Below are positions 50,776-60,264 of a stretch of DNA of 64,000 bases, in pieces (positions within the stretch are counted from its first letter, which is position 1; each line of letters opens with the position of its first letter). The notes below the pieces were generated by a model. It was not told the DNA's origin. It did not search any database and was given only the letters and a program-made list of their open reading frames with translations. The position numbers and the translations under genes were made by a program. Source of the DNA: VXYL01 sp965116935 (GTDB taxonomy: Bacteria; Pseudomonadota; Gammaproteobacteria; Pseudomonadales; Azotimanducaceae); assembly GCA_965116935.1 (NCBI GenBank), contig OZ220737.1, forward strand, positions 1,922,001-1,986,000, in the 5' to 3' direction.

Positions 50776-52083
50776 GTGGCTGTGACAGCTCGGGACAAAA
50801 CAATCCTCTGGGGCCGTGCCGCCGCGCGATGCGCCTACCCAGGGTGTCGTAAGCAACTCGTTACCGATCCCGGAAAAACAGGAAAGGAAGTCGTCGTAGG
50901 CGAAGTTGCGCACATCGTCGCCCGAAGCAGCGACGGCCCGCGGGGCGATCAGGTCCCGCCCGGGGGCGATCGCGATGGCCAACCCAACTTGATCCTGCTT
51001 TGCCGGGACCACCATGGCATCATCGACCAACAACCAGGCCGATACCCGGTGGCGACGCTCTTACAGTGGAAGAAGGACCACGAGGCATGGGTCAACAATC
51101 AGCTGTTCCCGCGTGACCAGCTGGCCGGGCTAACCGAGCCCGCTGCATCAATCCAGGAGCGCGTCTATAGCACGCTCCTGCCAGTCCAGCATATACCCGG
51201 CTTTGTCCACCTTGCTCCATGTACCTATAGCGAAAGTGAAGTGCAACAATCCATCGACCATCACGCCGCCCGTGGAATGATGGCGCCGTTTATAGTTCGA
51301 GGTGGAAATCTGCTGACCTTTTGTGACCTCGACGATGAAACCAATCCGTTTCGCCTCATCATTGACCCGTATAGCACTGAAAAACACCATGCAGATGCGT
51401 GGTGGGACGACCCGGATCACAGTCGATGGTACGTTGATCTGCTAAACAGAACGCTGAACAAGCTCACTGGTCGGCTTGGCTTGAATCTGGACAAGGAGCA
51501 CAGACGCTACTACTTTGAACCCGACGAAGATGACTGCCCACGTTCTGTGTCATATAGGTCCGTTGGCGGCCGAAAGCAGACTCGATATGTGGTACGGCAA
51601 CCCACCTTACGTGCAACGGGCGAAAAACGCCACTATTGGGAACACCTTGCCGTCCGGCTACGCTTCCAACGTACCGCCGAACGGTCATGGTGCCTTTCGA
51701 TTAGACCAGAGCGCCGATTCACGCGCGACGGAAAGGTGCCGTTGACCCCCAGAGGCATAGGACGCCGTTCAACGAGTCGGAAGTCCCACATGTACAACAT
51801 AGATGTATTGGGTGAGATTCACTTCTGGCGCCACTACCTTTCGCAAGGGCAGCCGCGCATCATCATGAAGTTTGGCAGGCAGAGCATAGTTCTACGCTCC
51901 GACTTCCTGTCGACCGATATCAAAATGCCAGCTATACCGGATGACACCGCCAGGCACCTGACGATGAAGTACGAGGATGACTTGTTTTCTCTAACTGACT
52001 ATCTTGAAGCTGTCGCATTCGAGGATGAGAATGAACTGGACCCGGAAGGGTTCCTCAACGAAGGAGATACCGATGATACTTGA
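50776..52083 (+). CDS. HNH nuclease with APAZ-like C-terminal region, partner of a short Argonaute
   Basis: 435 residues. N-terminal HNH domain at about 10-90: zinc-type CAYPGC, the HNH first His in VGEVAHIVARSSDGPRG and NLILLCRDHHGIID. After a linker, residues about 200-435 contain charged and aromatic beta-rich segments (RRFTRDGKVPL, SHMYNIDVLGEIHFWRHYLS, PRIIMKFGRQSIVLRSDFL) that fit an APAZ domain, the N-like module found only with short Argonautes. The start codon is GTG. It overlaps the Argonaute gene by 11 bases. In such systems the effector is activated after the Argonaute is guided to target nucleic acid. Confidence 0.82.
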   Translation: MAVTARDKTILWGRAAARCAYPGCRKQLVTDPGKTGKEVVVGEVAHIVARSSDGPRGDQVPPGGDRDGQPNLILLCRDHHGIIDQQPGRYPVATLLQWKKDHEAWVNNQLFPRDQLAGLTEPAASIQERVYSTLLPVQHIPGFVHLAPCTYSESEVQQSIDHHAARGMMAPFIVRGGNLLTFCDLDDETNPFRLIIDPYSTEKHHADAWWDDPDHSRWYVDLLNRTLNKLTGRLGLNLDKEHRRYYFEPDEDDCPRSVSYRSVGGRKQTRYVVRQPTLRATGEKRHYWEHLAVRLRFQRTAERSWCLSIRPERRFTRDGKVPLTPRGIGRRSTSRKSHMYNIDVLGEIHFWRHYLSQGQPRIIMKFGRQSIVLRSDFLSTDIKMPAIPDDTARHLTMKYEDDLFSLTDYLEAVAFEDENELDPEGFLNEGDTDDT

Positions 52084-53488
52084 CGGCTCAGGTCTCGACG
52101 CCACGGTGCATGAAGAACCGGCCTTGGAGTTCGCGTGTCGCCGGCTGCACCTGAGTCCTAAGATTGGCATGACGGTTTTCGGGCCGCGCTCATTGGACAT
52201 GGAGGAACGACATCCAGACACCGTGCGCTTAGGCTTCATCGGGTCCGGTGCGAGCTTGGCTTCCGCCCGAAACTGGATTGACAGTTGTACGCAGGGCGTC
52301 TCGGGAGATGGGCAATACGAAGACTTCCCAGGGTTCGCGAACGACCTCGGCTTTTTTGCACACATATCCGTTGCCGAGTCCGCCAACGAGACCATCACGG
52401 CGAGCGAGATTCGAGAAGTTGCGAAGCCAAGGCTGCGTCGCGAGCGGTTTGACCTCGCGGTTCGCCTCGTGGACGATAAGCTCCGCCTTCTCGCCGAGCG
52501 CGACCGTCCACCAACATGCGCTGTTCTGGCGTTTCCCGACAAGCTGCTGGAGCACTGCAAGACCGTGGATTTCAACGACGCCCAACTAGGTCGGGTTCAC
52601 CGCGATTTCCGGCGGGCGGTCAAGTCTATGGCGATGAAGTATCGCCTACCGACCCAGATACTTCTGCAAGGCACGTCAGAGGCGTCCCCGGACAGCCGCA
52701 CTGTCGACCATAAATCCCGCTGTGCTTGGAACTTCTTTACGAGCCTTTACTTCAAGGCTGGGGGAATCCCGTGGGTACCGCATCGGCTTACGCCGGGCAC
52801 ATGCCATGTCGGTATTAGCTTTCACCGTCGGAACACCGCCGATGATCGGAGCTACTTCACTAGCACGGCGCAGGCGTTCGACGAGCATGGTGAGGGACTG
52901 GTGCTGCGAGGCCAAGACTTCAGTTGGGATGAAAACCGCTTCGGCCGCTCCCCGCATCTCTCCCAAGACTTGGCGACCGAGCTTGTTGACCTGACGTTGA
53001 GCCGCTACAAGGACGAAATGAAGCAGCTTCCTAGCCGTGTCGTCATCCACAAGACTTCAAGGTTTTGGCCGGAGGAACGCGAGGGCTTCGAGGACGCACT
53101 ATCGACCGTACACTCGTACGATTTGTTGGCGATAACACCGGTGAGCGACACCCGCCTAATCAGAGACGGGAAGTACCCAATCCTGCGTGGCACTCAGGTT
53201 CGTCTAGGATCACAAAACCTGCTCTATACCACAGGCTTCATTCCCTGTCTCAACACCTATCCACACGGGCACGTACCCTCCCCACTGATGGTATTCGAGC
53301 ATTTCGGCGACTCGGACATACACGACCTTTTTGACGAAACGCTTGCGCTGACGAAGATGAACTGGAACACTGCGTCGTTTGCGGGTCTCCTCCCGATCAC
53401 ACTTCGCTTCTCCCGAGTGGTTGGGGAAATCATGACCGAGGTCCCGCATGATCGAACGCCTTTGCCCCAGTTCAAGTTTTATGTTTAG
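52073..53488 (+). CDS. Short prokaryotic Argonaute (MID-PIWI), predicted catalytically inactive
   Basis: 471 residues, the size of short Argonautes that lack N and PAZ domains. MID about 30-215, with the guide-5'-end pocket hints Gln199 (ILLQG) and Lys214 (DHKSRCAWN). PIWI about 216-471: WNFFTSLYFKAGGIPWVPHR, HVGISFHRR, SRVVIHKTSRFWPEEREGF, YPHGHVPSPLM. The first catalytic Asp of the DEDX tetrad is replaced (GISF where active PIWI has GxD), so slicing is not expected. AAGGAG 6 bases before the ATG at 52073. Co-translated with the HNH-APAZ protein; together they form a short-Argonaute defence system of the HNH class (called SPARHA, as I recall). Confidence 0.88.
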   Translation: MILDGSGLDATVHEEPALEFACRRLHLSPKIGMTVFGPRSLDMEERHPDTVRLGFIGSGASLASARNWIDSCTQGVSGDGQYEDFPGFANDLGFFAHISVAESANETITASEIREVAKPRLRRERFDLAVRLVDDKLRLLAERDRPPTCAVLAFPDKLLEHCKTVDFNDAQLGRVHRDFRRAVKSMAMKYRLPTQILLQGTSEASPDSRTVDHKSRCAWNFFTSLYFKAGGIPWVPHRLTPGTCHVGISFHRRNTADDRSYFTSTAQAFDEHGEGLVLRGQDFSWDENRFGRSPHLSQDLATELVDLTLSRYKDEMKQLPSRVVIHKTSRFWPEEREGFEDALSTVHSYDLLAITPVSDTRLIRDGKYPILRGTQVRLGSQNLLYTTGFIPCLNTYPHGHVPSPLMVFEHFGDSDIHDLFDETLALTKMNWNTASFAGLLPITLRFSRVVGEIMTEVPHDRTPLPQFKFYV

Positions 53489-53669
53489 TTCGGAAATCGC
53501 AACTTCACATGCAAGCTGCGAGGAGCCATCCTCGAGGATTACGAACCGGATGACGAGATTCGTTGCGACCGTTTTCAAGGACATCCATGCGCGAATCGGT
53601 TGACCATTTGACGGCGACTCCTGTCAGCACTGTGCTACAGTCTCGCGGTTTCGCTTCAGAGCACCACAT

Positions 53670-54899
53670 ATGATAAGCCGTCGTCCGCTCGTCTGTCGAG
53701 GTTGCCAAAGCAAGATCGTTACGCGCACGCAGATCGGCCTCAGCGAAAGTCAAACGCATGCCTTCGCGTGTCCCAAATGTGGCGTCACGATCTCGTTCAC
53801 GCTCGACCTAGATCAGCAGCGGGCGGGACTCGCCTACCGCCAGCCGACGAACGCCGATTGGGCAGATTCAGAGGAAGGAGCAATCAGTGCCGTTGCTCTG
53901 AGTCAGGAGATACCCGTACCGAGTGAAGGGACGGACGGATTCACTGACGCGACGGAATTCACGTTGAGTCCATTCCTTGCAACATCGGGGAATCTGGAGG
54001 ATTGGCACGGCTACCGAAGGTCCGAGCTGGGACGGCTTGTGTTTACACGGCATTTCCAAGAACTGGACCGGTGCGTTACGCACTTCGAGCGAGCGAACTG
54101 GTCCCTGTTTGACGCAACGATGCAGCTAGAGCCGGGCGTGTCTACGGTTGTAGAAAGGTTGTCAAGCTTCTATGAAGCCGTCCAAGGAGGTATGAGGATG
54201 TTCACTCAAACTCCGCCATCGAAACCCCAGCGCATTCTCCAGCGTTTGGATTTTGCTGAATCAAGGGCCCCGCAGCTGGTGCGGGAGTTGGCAGAGTTGG
54301 TCCTGGACTCGGGTCGAATGAAGAGGCTGTGGCGAGAGACCGCGGCGCTCCGGCGCTTGTTCATCGACGAATACAAAGGGCTACAACCCCTAGTGCAGAT
54401 GAGCTACTGGCGCCACGCCGTAAGGGATGTCGAGTCCTTCAGCGTCTCCACCAAGCGCTTCGATTCCCTACGGCGATTGTACTTGGATTGCTTCGAGACG
54501 GGGTGCCGGCTGCTCGTTATAGGGAAAGCGGTAGAAGCGATCATCCACAACAATACGACTCATATTGCTCTTGCCAATCGATCAGTTACTCTCGACGAGT
54601 TCGACAAGATGCCCAACGGCGTGAAACTCCGCGATCACTTTTCGAGGATGGTGGTATGGGATTTGTTCGGACACGCTTTCGATGTCGGCCTGCGGAATGG
54701 CGTTGGCCACAATGCCGCCCATTACGAGCCGGAGACGGACGAGGTCTGTTTGGCTACTTTGGGGCAGGGTGGTGTTGAGTACCAACGCATCCCATACACC
54801 ACTTTCTGTAAGGGGGTACTCGACATCATTGGGGCGGCTGAGCTTGCCGCAATATACCATCATTGGCTCCACATGTACGTTAACGGAAAACTCGAGTAG
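53670..54899 (+). CDS. Zinc-ribbon protein with HEPN-like C-terminal domain
   Basis: 409 residues. The N-terminal ribbon has Cys9, Cys12, Cys34 and Cys37 (CRGCQ ... CPKCG). A largely helical body follows. Near residue 342 RNGVGHNAAHYEPETDEV has the R-x4-H pattern of HEPN RNases and abortive-infection proteins, and a helical end. Function unknown: it could be a third component of the Argonaute system or an independent defence gene. It is 181 bases downstream, on the same strand. Confidence 0.6.
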   Translation: MISRRPLVCRGCQSKIVTRTQIGLSESQTHAFACPKCGVTISFTLDLDQQRAGLAYRQPTNADWADSEEGAISAVALSQEIPVPSEGTDGFTDATEFTLSPFLATSGNLEDWHGYRRSELGRLVFTRHFQELDRCVTHFERANWSLFDATMQLEPGVSTVVERLSSFYEAVQGGMRMFTQTPPSKPQRILQRLDFAESRAPQLVRELAELVLDSGRMKRLWRETAALRRLFIDEYKGLQPLVQMSYWRHAVRDVESFSVSTKRFDSLRRLYLDCFETGCRLLVIGKAVEAIIHNNTTHIALANRSVTLDEFDKMPNGVKLRDHFSRMVVWDLFGHAFDVGLRNGVGHNAAHYEPETDEVCLATLGQGGVEYQRIPYTTFCKGVLDIIGAAELAAIYHHWLHMYVNGKLE

Positions 54900-55255
54900 T
54901 GCCTATCGGAAATGCCAGCACACGGATATTTTCGTCCAGGTGCAAAGGGACGACTGCGCAGGATCGACAAGCCCTGTCCCGCTTTGGCACAGCGCGCCTG
55001 AGGAGCAAGTGCCCCATGCTTGAGTTTGATGACACGGTCGTACACGAGTTGCACGGCGGCGCCGCCATCGTTCAATACTGAATCCTATTGCCCGAGCCGC
55101 TTTGCAGCATGGTCTCAGGTGGACATTCCCGTGGTCAACCCTCCTCGCACGCCCGAACCAGCTCCGCAAGGCGTAGGGGGTTGAGGCCAACTCAACGAGT
55201 TATTCTGACCGCGAGCCTCGAACCTGGAGTTTAATCCAAGTCGTTCGCCAAGCTG
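54900..55255. other. Intergenic stretch between convergent defence genes
   Basis: About 356 bases between the HEPN-like gene and the restriction genes. Short frames (for example one ending MLEFDDTVVHELHGG at about 55018-55081) are not recognisable. No strong terminator with a T-run is visible. The composition resembles the rest of the defence block. Confidence 0.4.
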
Positions 55256-56638
55256 CTAGCCATATTGGTTGTAACCCAGTCCTCTAACGTGGGGTTCGCG
55301 GTGAAGCAGCTGGCGAATCTCGGTGAGCCAAGCCCTATCCCATCGCAATGCATCGGCAACTGCATCGTCCCAGATGCGCCGCACTTCGCACTCGCCGTCT
55401 CTGTATTGCAGCACTTCCATCCCAGCGGTGGCGTCCCAACAGCGAGCCAAACGGTCAACCAAGTCGCTGTTGGAGAGATCGGGCAAGCGGATCGTCTTCA
55501 GACCTGCGGGTCTGTATTGGGGATATGCCAATGTCCTTCCTGGATTGCGCAGCAGTTGCAGCCTTCCCCCAGTCGAGTTGAGGAAAACAGCCGCGGCCTT
55601 AGCCTGGTCGAACGTAACTCCCGGTACCGGTAGCCAACCCACGCCAACACACCGCTCCTCCTGAGCAACCGCAGTAAGGCGGCCGGTCTCGGTGTTCTGC
55701 CCACTGGTCACCAACAGGTGGGAAGTTTGGTTCACGATGCGTCGGGCGGTGTCGGGGTGCTGTGGGCCATTGGCACCGGGAACTTCAACCCACTCACGCC
55801 TACGGACAGACCTTGTCGGTGCCCTGTGACCATCAGGCACGCCTTGGATGAATCGCTGGGCGTCGGCACTCTTGGACTCCAAAACAGGGAATGCGCCGGA
55901 CGCATTGGCGTCGGCTAGGCGGAACTCGCGCAGTTGGGCACCCCCGCTCAACACCGCAGAGGGCACCATGTTCTGATCCTCCATCCGCAGAAGCTCGTCG
56001 TCAGTGGAGACATCGAAGGCAGCATCAGCTAGGGCAGCTGCGCGAAACACGCCGGCAGTCCAGTCGCCCGCCTCAATGCGTTCGGCAGGCCATTCCGAGA
56101 CCTCACCCCACCCATCGGACAGCGGACCTGTCTCGCGTCGGATGAGGTGGTCGTACAGCTCGGCCACCATTTGATCGTCGGTTGGCATCCTGTCCAAGCT
56201 GATGATTCGCGTCGGCGCTTTCGAACCCTCCGGCCCAGCGCGTCGGGCGATGATCAAGCTCTCGTTGATGCCCGTGTTTTGACTCAGGTTCACCTCGCCC
56301 GGTTGATGGCAGGTGAGAAGCGTGTCTATGTGGAAGCGCTTCGCGAATATCTGGCGCTTGCGGAGCGCCGCTGGTCCCGTAAGCACGATAGTCGGTCCCA
56401 CCATCGCGACAACGCCATCGACTGGATCCGCGCATTTCTCGGCTAACGCCTCAAACAGCGGCTCAATCGACGTTTTGCTCACGAGTCCGTCAAGTTCGGG
56501 ATCGGCCCGGACTAGCGCCCTCTCCAGCCCATCGACCCTCTCTCTTAAGCGCTTCCTGACCTCCTCGGAGAACTTCTCGCCCATTCTTTCCCTACTCGTG
56601 AAGGGCGGGTTCATGATTACGATCCGTGCCCCCATCAC
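55256..56638 (-). CDS. C-terminal part of the restriction-modification enzyme (N6-adenine methyltransferase motif IV onward)
   Basis: 460 residues, beginning directly with methyltransferase motif IV (MGARIVIMNPPFTSRERMGEK), then conserved methylase helices and a C-terminal target-recognition-like half (GWLPVPGVTFDQAKAAAVFLNST, LAYPQYRPAGLKTIRLPDL). Motif I lies at the end of the neighbouring gene. The start (GTG 56638 or ATG 56635) overlaps that gene's TGA, as TGATG. Either a split enzyme with coupled translation or a one-base frameshift; adding one G restores DAVDAVMGARIVIMNPPF. Confidence 0.82.
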   Translation of the reverse strand: MMGARIVIMNPPFTSRERMGEKFSEEVRKRLRERVDGLERALVRADPELDGLVSKTSIEPLFEALAEKCADPVDGVVAMVGPTIVLTGPAALRKRQIFAKRFHIDTLLTCHQPGEVNLSQNTGINESLIIARRAGPEGSKAPTRIISLDRMPTDDQMVAELYDHLIRRETGPLSDGWGEVSEWPAERIEAGDWTAGVFRAAALADAAFDVSTDDELLRMEDQNMVPSAVLSGGAQLREFRLADANASGAFPVLESKSADAQRFIQGVPDGHRAPTRSVRRREWVEVPGANGPQHPDTARRIVNQTSHLLVTSGQNTETGRLTAVAQEERCVGVGWLPVPGVTFDQAKAAAVFLNSTGGRLQLLRNPGRTLAYPQYRPAGLKTIRLPDLSNSDLVDRLARCWDATAGMEVLQYRDGECEVRRIWDDAVADALRWDRAWLTEIRQLLHREPHVRGLGYNQYG

Positions 56639-59600
56639 GCATCGACCGCATCCTCCAGAGCTGGATCGTCCTGCGCCATTTGCAGCCGCTCCGAACCAAC
56701 GTCCTGTTCGCCCAGATCGAGGCCATCACCCTCGCCTATGACTTTGCGCTGTCCAAGCAGTTCAAGGGACCCAGCTCCCACTCCCGCCATGTCGCCCTTT
56801 GACCCGTAGGGCATTCGGTGGAGGCCCATGTTCCGGTAGGTCACGTCGGTGTTGCCCGAGGTTAGCTGTGCCGCGGCCAATTGCAGCGAAACCGGGTTGA
56901 AGTCCAACCCGACGATGGTTTTCTCGACCGCCAGCTTCTGCAGTTCCGCGAGTTCCAGTTCGCCCGCTCCCCGCTCACGCGCGCGGCGCTTCATTTCGGT
57001 GAGAGACGCGGCCAGCAGCGTTCCCGAGCCGCACGCCAAGTCAACCACCCGGTTGTTCTCCCATGTTTGGGAGTCGGTCCAATCGGCGTCGGGAGCCGCC
57101 GCATCGAGCGCAAGTCGGGCCAGCAGTGACGCGGCCGCCGGGCGCGTGAAGTAAGCGCCGTCCGACGCCTGGTTGCCCATTACCTTGTTGAACAACTCGC
57201 CTGCGTAGTCGGCGCCGAGGAGCGCATAGTCCTCGGCAAGTCGTTCCGCTTCGGCGGCAATGTGCCTCACTGCCTTATTCAACCCAGAGTCACGCCCGGT
57301 GTCCTGCACGCGCTCGATCACCTCAATGGCAGGTTCGAGCACCGGGCGAAAGTCGTGTCGGGTAATGGTGTTCCAATGGCGCAGGGCGAGCTGGGCCGCG
57401 TTTGGCGCAGCCTTGACCGCCTCCAACCCCACGACTCCGGGCAGCCAGCCGCCCGTCGCGATCCTCTGATGCAGCATGGCGGCGTTCATCAGCAGTAACG
57501 ACGCGATGGTGCAGCCGTCGGCAGAATCCGTGCCCGCGCCGGACTGCTCGTTTAGGCCGAAGTGCTCGTTGAGCGGCCCTTCGAGCTCATCCTCCCCAAG
57601 GCGCAGCCTCGCCTCGGCAATGGCCTCCTCAAGGGTGTTGACGCTGCGCAAGGCCCTGTTGCGGCAAAGTCCTGACTTCTCCAGCAGGTTCACGAAGATC
57701 CCCAGATCGTTAGCCTTGGAGGCCGCAAGGAGTTTCAGCGTTTGCTGTTCCCGGAGTTCCTCCAACTCCTCCGGCGTCTTCCGCTTTCGCGGGGTGATCT
57801 TGTGGCCGGACTCCCCGTTGAGCATCTTTCGGCCCATGGCCTTGGTCTTGTTCACGTTGATGGGCCCCGGTGTGCCGTCCGCCTTGGGCTTGTCCCTCGA
57901 AACCCCTTGCTCGCGCATTTCAACGCCGCCAGCTCCGTCAGGCTTCCCGGACACAATCCGGTGGGGTTCATTCCTTGCCGGATGTTCGCGAGCGTCCGTC
58001 ACCGTTTCCTTGTCGCGGATTTCTCGCGTCTCTTCGGTGTCAGCTTTCGCCGTCGCCTCGGCGAGAGGGCGGAACTCGTCGGCGGTCCGCGCCGTTCCCT
58101 TCACCACCCGCTGCACGGCACGCTCGGCGCTGCCCTGCTTGCCTTCGTGCAGCCAATAGCTGGCACGGCCCGCATCGGAACCTAGGGCCACAACGGTGGT
58201 CTCTTCCTCATCTTCAGTCGGGGCTGGAGGAAGGAAGACGCTCATCAAGTCCTCGAGCCGTTCCTCAATGCGGTCGTCGTGGGCGCGCAGAGCCATTAGA
58301 ATCTGGCCCAGCGCCTGCCAGCCGTCATCGGGATTGTTTGTGTTTGCGAGCCACTTCTCCGCGTCCACGTTCGGCGGAATGACGATCGGGCAGAGGATGA
58401 AGCCCGTGTCCTTCTTTTCCGAGCGGCGCATTACGCGACCGACTGCCTGAATCACGTCCACCGGCGACTTGCGCGGTTCGAGAAAGCCCACCGCCGAGAG
58501 CGAGGGCGCATCCGTTCCCTCGCCGAAGATCCCCACATTGAGGATGCCGCGCGGCTCTTCATCCGTCGCCTCGGCGAGTTGCGCCTTCGCCTGGTCGCGC
58601 TGCGCCACGTTGCTGCCCGCGTCGAGGTGTTGCAGGCGATAGTTCGCGGGTTGCTCCTCCATGCCGTACGCCTTGAGGCGGTTGCCGACCCATTCCCGCA
58701 CGGTTCTCGACTGCAGAGCCTTGGTCATCTCCTGTGACTTGCTGATCGTGTTGAGAAAGTTGATGGATGAGCGGATGGCGTGCCTGTCATCTTCCCTTCG
58801 GGTGGCACCACCCATGACCAGGGCCAGCGCCAACCCTCGGAGGAACTGGACCGTGGAGAGGCGACTGCCTTTCTGTTCCGCCAGTTCGTTGGCGGTCTGG
58901 TATGCCTCGGGGTCATTCACGCCGAGCGCGATGATCCGGTAGTCAGAAAGCCAACCGTTGTTCACGGCGTCGCGGTAGGACTTGCGATAGAGCTCCGGAC
59001 CGAAGACGCCTTCATCGTCCATGCTGCGGACGATCCAATCCTTGGTCTTCATCCGCCTCTCTGCATTGCGCTCCCTCTGCGTCTTGTAAACCTTGGGAGT
59101 CGCCGTCTGATAGACGCGGTACGTCGCCGGAAAGCGAGTCGCGTGATGGCAGATTGTGAAGTCACGCAGATGCTCCTCCTCTCCCTTGACCCGACGAATG
59201 CCTGCGGTCCGATGGGCTTCGTCGGCTACCAACACCGCAAGCTCGGTACCGCTTGAAGTCAACGCCTCCGCGATCCTGTGGCTTGATTGGTAGGTGCCGA
59301 AGATCACGCCCATGCACGCTTCCGGCACAGATCCAATCCAATCGGCAATCTCGTCGGGGTCCGTAGTCACGCGCCCCTTTACGTCGCGGGCGCTGGCCTG
59401 GCTCAAGTCGGCCGTCTGGTCCTTCGACAAGTCGGTTCCACGCGCCGCGGTTTGGTCGGAGCAAACGGCGAGCGCCACCAGTGCTCTGCTGCTGTGGATG
59501 AGAAACTCGCGGCGCAATTGCGCCACAAGCGCGATCGAAGGGCAGAGGACAGCGGAAACCTGCCCTGGCTCCGTTAGCTCCTCGATCACTCGGAGCGCTA

Positions 59601-60264
59601 TGCGAGTCTTGCCTGTTCCGCATGGCAAGATGATTCGCCCTCTGGCGCTCCCGGAGCCGCTTTGCGCATGGCTCTTGAGGGCGGCAACGGACTTGCGCAC
59701 AGCTTCCCGTTGCATTTCGTCTCGCGTCTGCCTCGTGTCGGCATCGGTCGGGTCTTGCTGTGGGCGGTCCTCGGAACTGGCGCCACGCGCACCATCGTAT
59801 TGCGCCTCGATGTCCGCGTAGAGGTTGACGTGTGCAACGCCGTGCCCCTCCATGACCCGTCGCGCATTCGCGTTAACGTCGACGCCGCCGTTGACGACTA
59901 GCCACAACGCTGCGAAGGCAACGTCCGACCCCGACGCTTCGGAGATGAAGCTGTCGATCTCTCTCTTGCTGATGGGGTTGCCTGCACCTTGGTCATCGAG
60001 TTGCCTTGCCTTGCACTGAATCGCAATCAGCTCGCCGTCGCCGCGCTCGGCCACCACATCAATGCCACAGTCGGGATACGTTGCTTCTGGCCACTCGTCC
60101 CAAGTCCACGCCGCGCGAACATCCCATTCCGCGATGAGGGGAGCGCAGTCGGCCGTCAGCCGCTCCAACCATTTGCCATCGGTAGTCTCACGGGACGTTG
60201 CCTCGATTTCGGCCAACGCGTCCCCGAGTTTCTTCAAGGCTGCGGTTTCGTTTTTCTCAGTCAT
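56635..60264 (-). CDS. Nuclease-helicase-methyltransferase N-terminal part of a large restriction-modification enzyme (type ISP-like)
   Basis: 1209 residues. An Mrr/PD-(D/E)xK-like nuclease (about 40-150; Asp69 in CGIDVVAE and QCK at 83-85), an SF2 helicase (Walker A LPCGTGKTRIAL at about 213-224, DEAH 348-351, QAVGRVMRRSEKK motif VI), a linker, then coupler helices and methyltransferase motif I VVDLACGSGTLLA at about 1073-1085. It translocates on DNA by ATP hydrolysis and cuts unmodified DNA. Motif IV (NPPF) is encoded in the next gene. The order matches single-chain translocating systems. Confidence 0.88.
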   Translation of the reverse strand: MTEKNETAALKKLGDALAEIEATSRETTDGKWLERLTADCAPLIAEWDVRAAWTWDEWPEATYPDCGIDVVAERGDGELIAIQCKARQLDDQGAGNPISKREIDSFISEASGSDVAFAALWLVVNGGVDVNANARRVMEGHGVAHVNLYADIEAQYDGARGASSEDRPQQDPTDADTRQTRDEMQREAVRKSVAALKSHAQSGSGSARGRIILPCGTGKTRIALRVIEELTEPGQVSAVLCPSIALVAQLRREFLIHSSRALVALAVCSDQTAARGTDLSKDQTADLSQASARDVKGRVTTDPDEIADWIGSVPEACMGVIFGTYQSSHRIAEALTSSGTELAVLVADEAHRTAGIRRVKGEEEHLRDFTICHHATRFPATYRVYQTATPKVYKTQRERNAERRMKTKDWIVRSMDDEGVFGPELYRKSYRDAVNNGWLSDYRIIALGVNDPEAYQTANELAEQKGSRLSTVQFLRGLALALVMGGATRREDDRHAIRSSINFLNTISKSQEMTKALQSRTVREWVGNRLKAYGMEEQPANYRLQHLDAGSNVAQRDQAKAQLAEATDEEPRGILNVGIFGEGTDAPSLSAVGFLEPRKSPVDVIQAVGRVMRRSEKKDTGFILCPIVIPPNVDAEKWLANTNNPDDGWQALGQILMALRAHDDRIEERLEDLMSVFLPPAPTEDEEETTVVALGSDAGRASYWLHEGKQGSAERAVQRVVKGTARTADEFRPLAEATAKADTEETREIRDKETVTDAREHPARNEPHRIVSGKPDGAGGVEMREQGVSRDKPKADGTPGPINVNKTKAMGRKMLNGESGHKITPRKRKTPEELEELREQQTLKLLAASKANDLGIFVNLLEKSGLCRNRALRSVNTLEEAIAEARLRLGEDELEGPLNEHFGLNEQSGAGTDSADGCTIASLLLMNAAMLHQRIATGGWLPGVVGLEAVKAAPNAAQLALRHWNTITRHDFRPVLEPAIEVIERVQDTGRDSGLNKAVRHIAAEAERLAEDYALLGADYAGELFNKVMGNQASDGAYFTRPAAASLLARLALDAAAPDADWTDSQTWENNRVVDLACGSGTLLAASLTEMKRRARERGAGELELAELQKLAVEKTIVGLDFNPVSLQLAAAQLTSGNTDVTYRNMGLHRMPYGSKGDMAGVGAGSLELLGQRKVIGEGDGLDLGEQDVGSERLQMAQDDPALEDAVDA

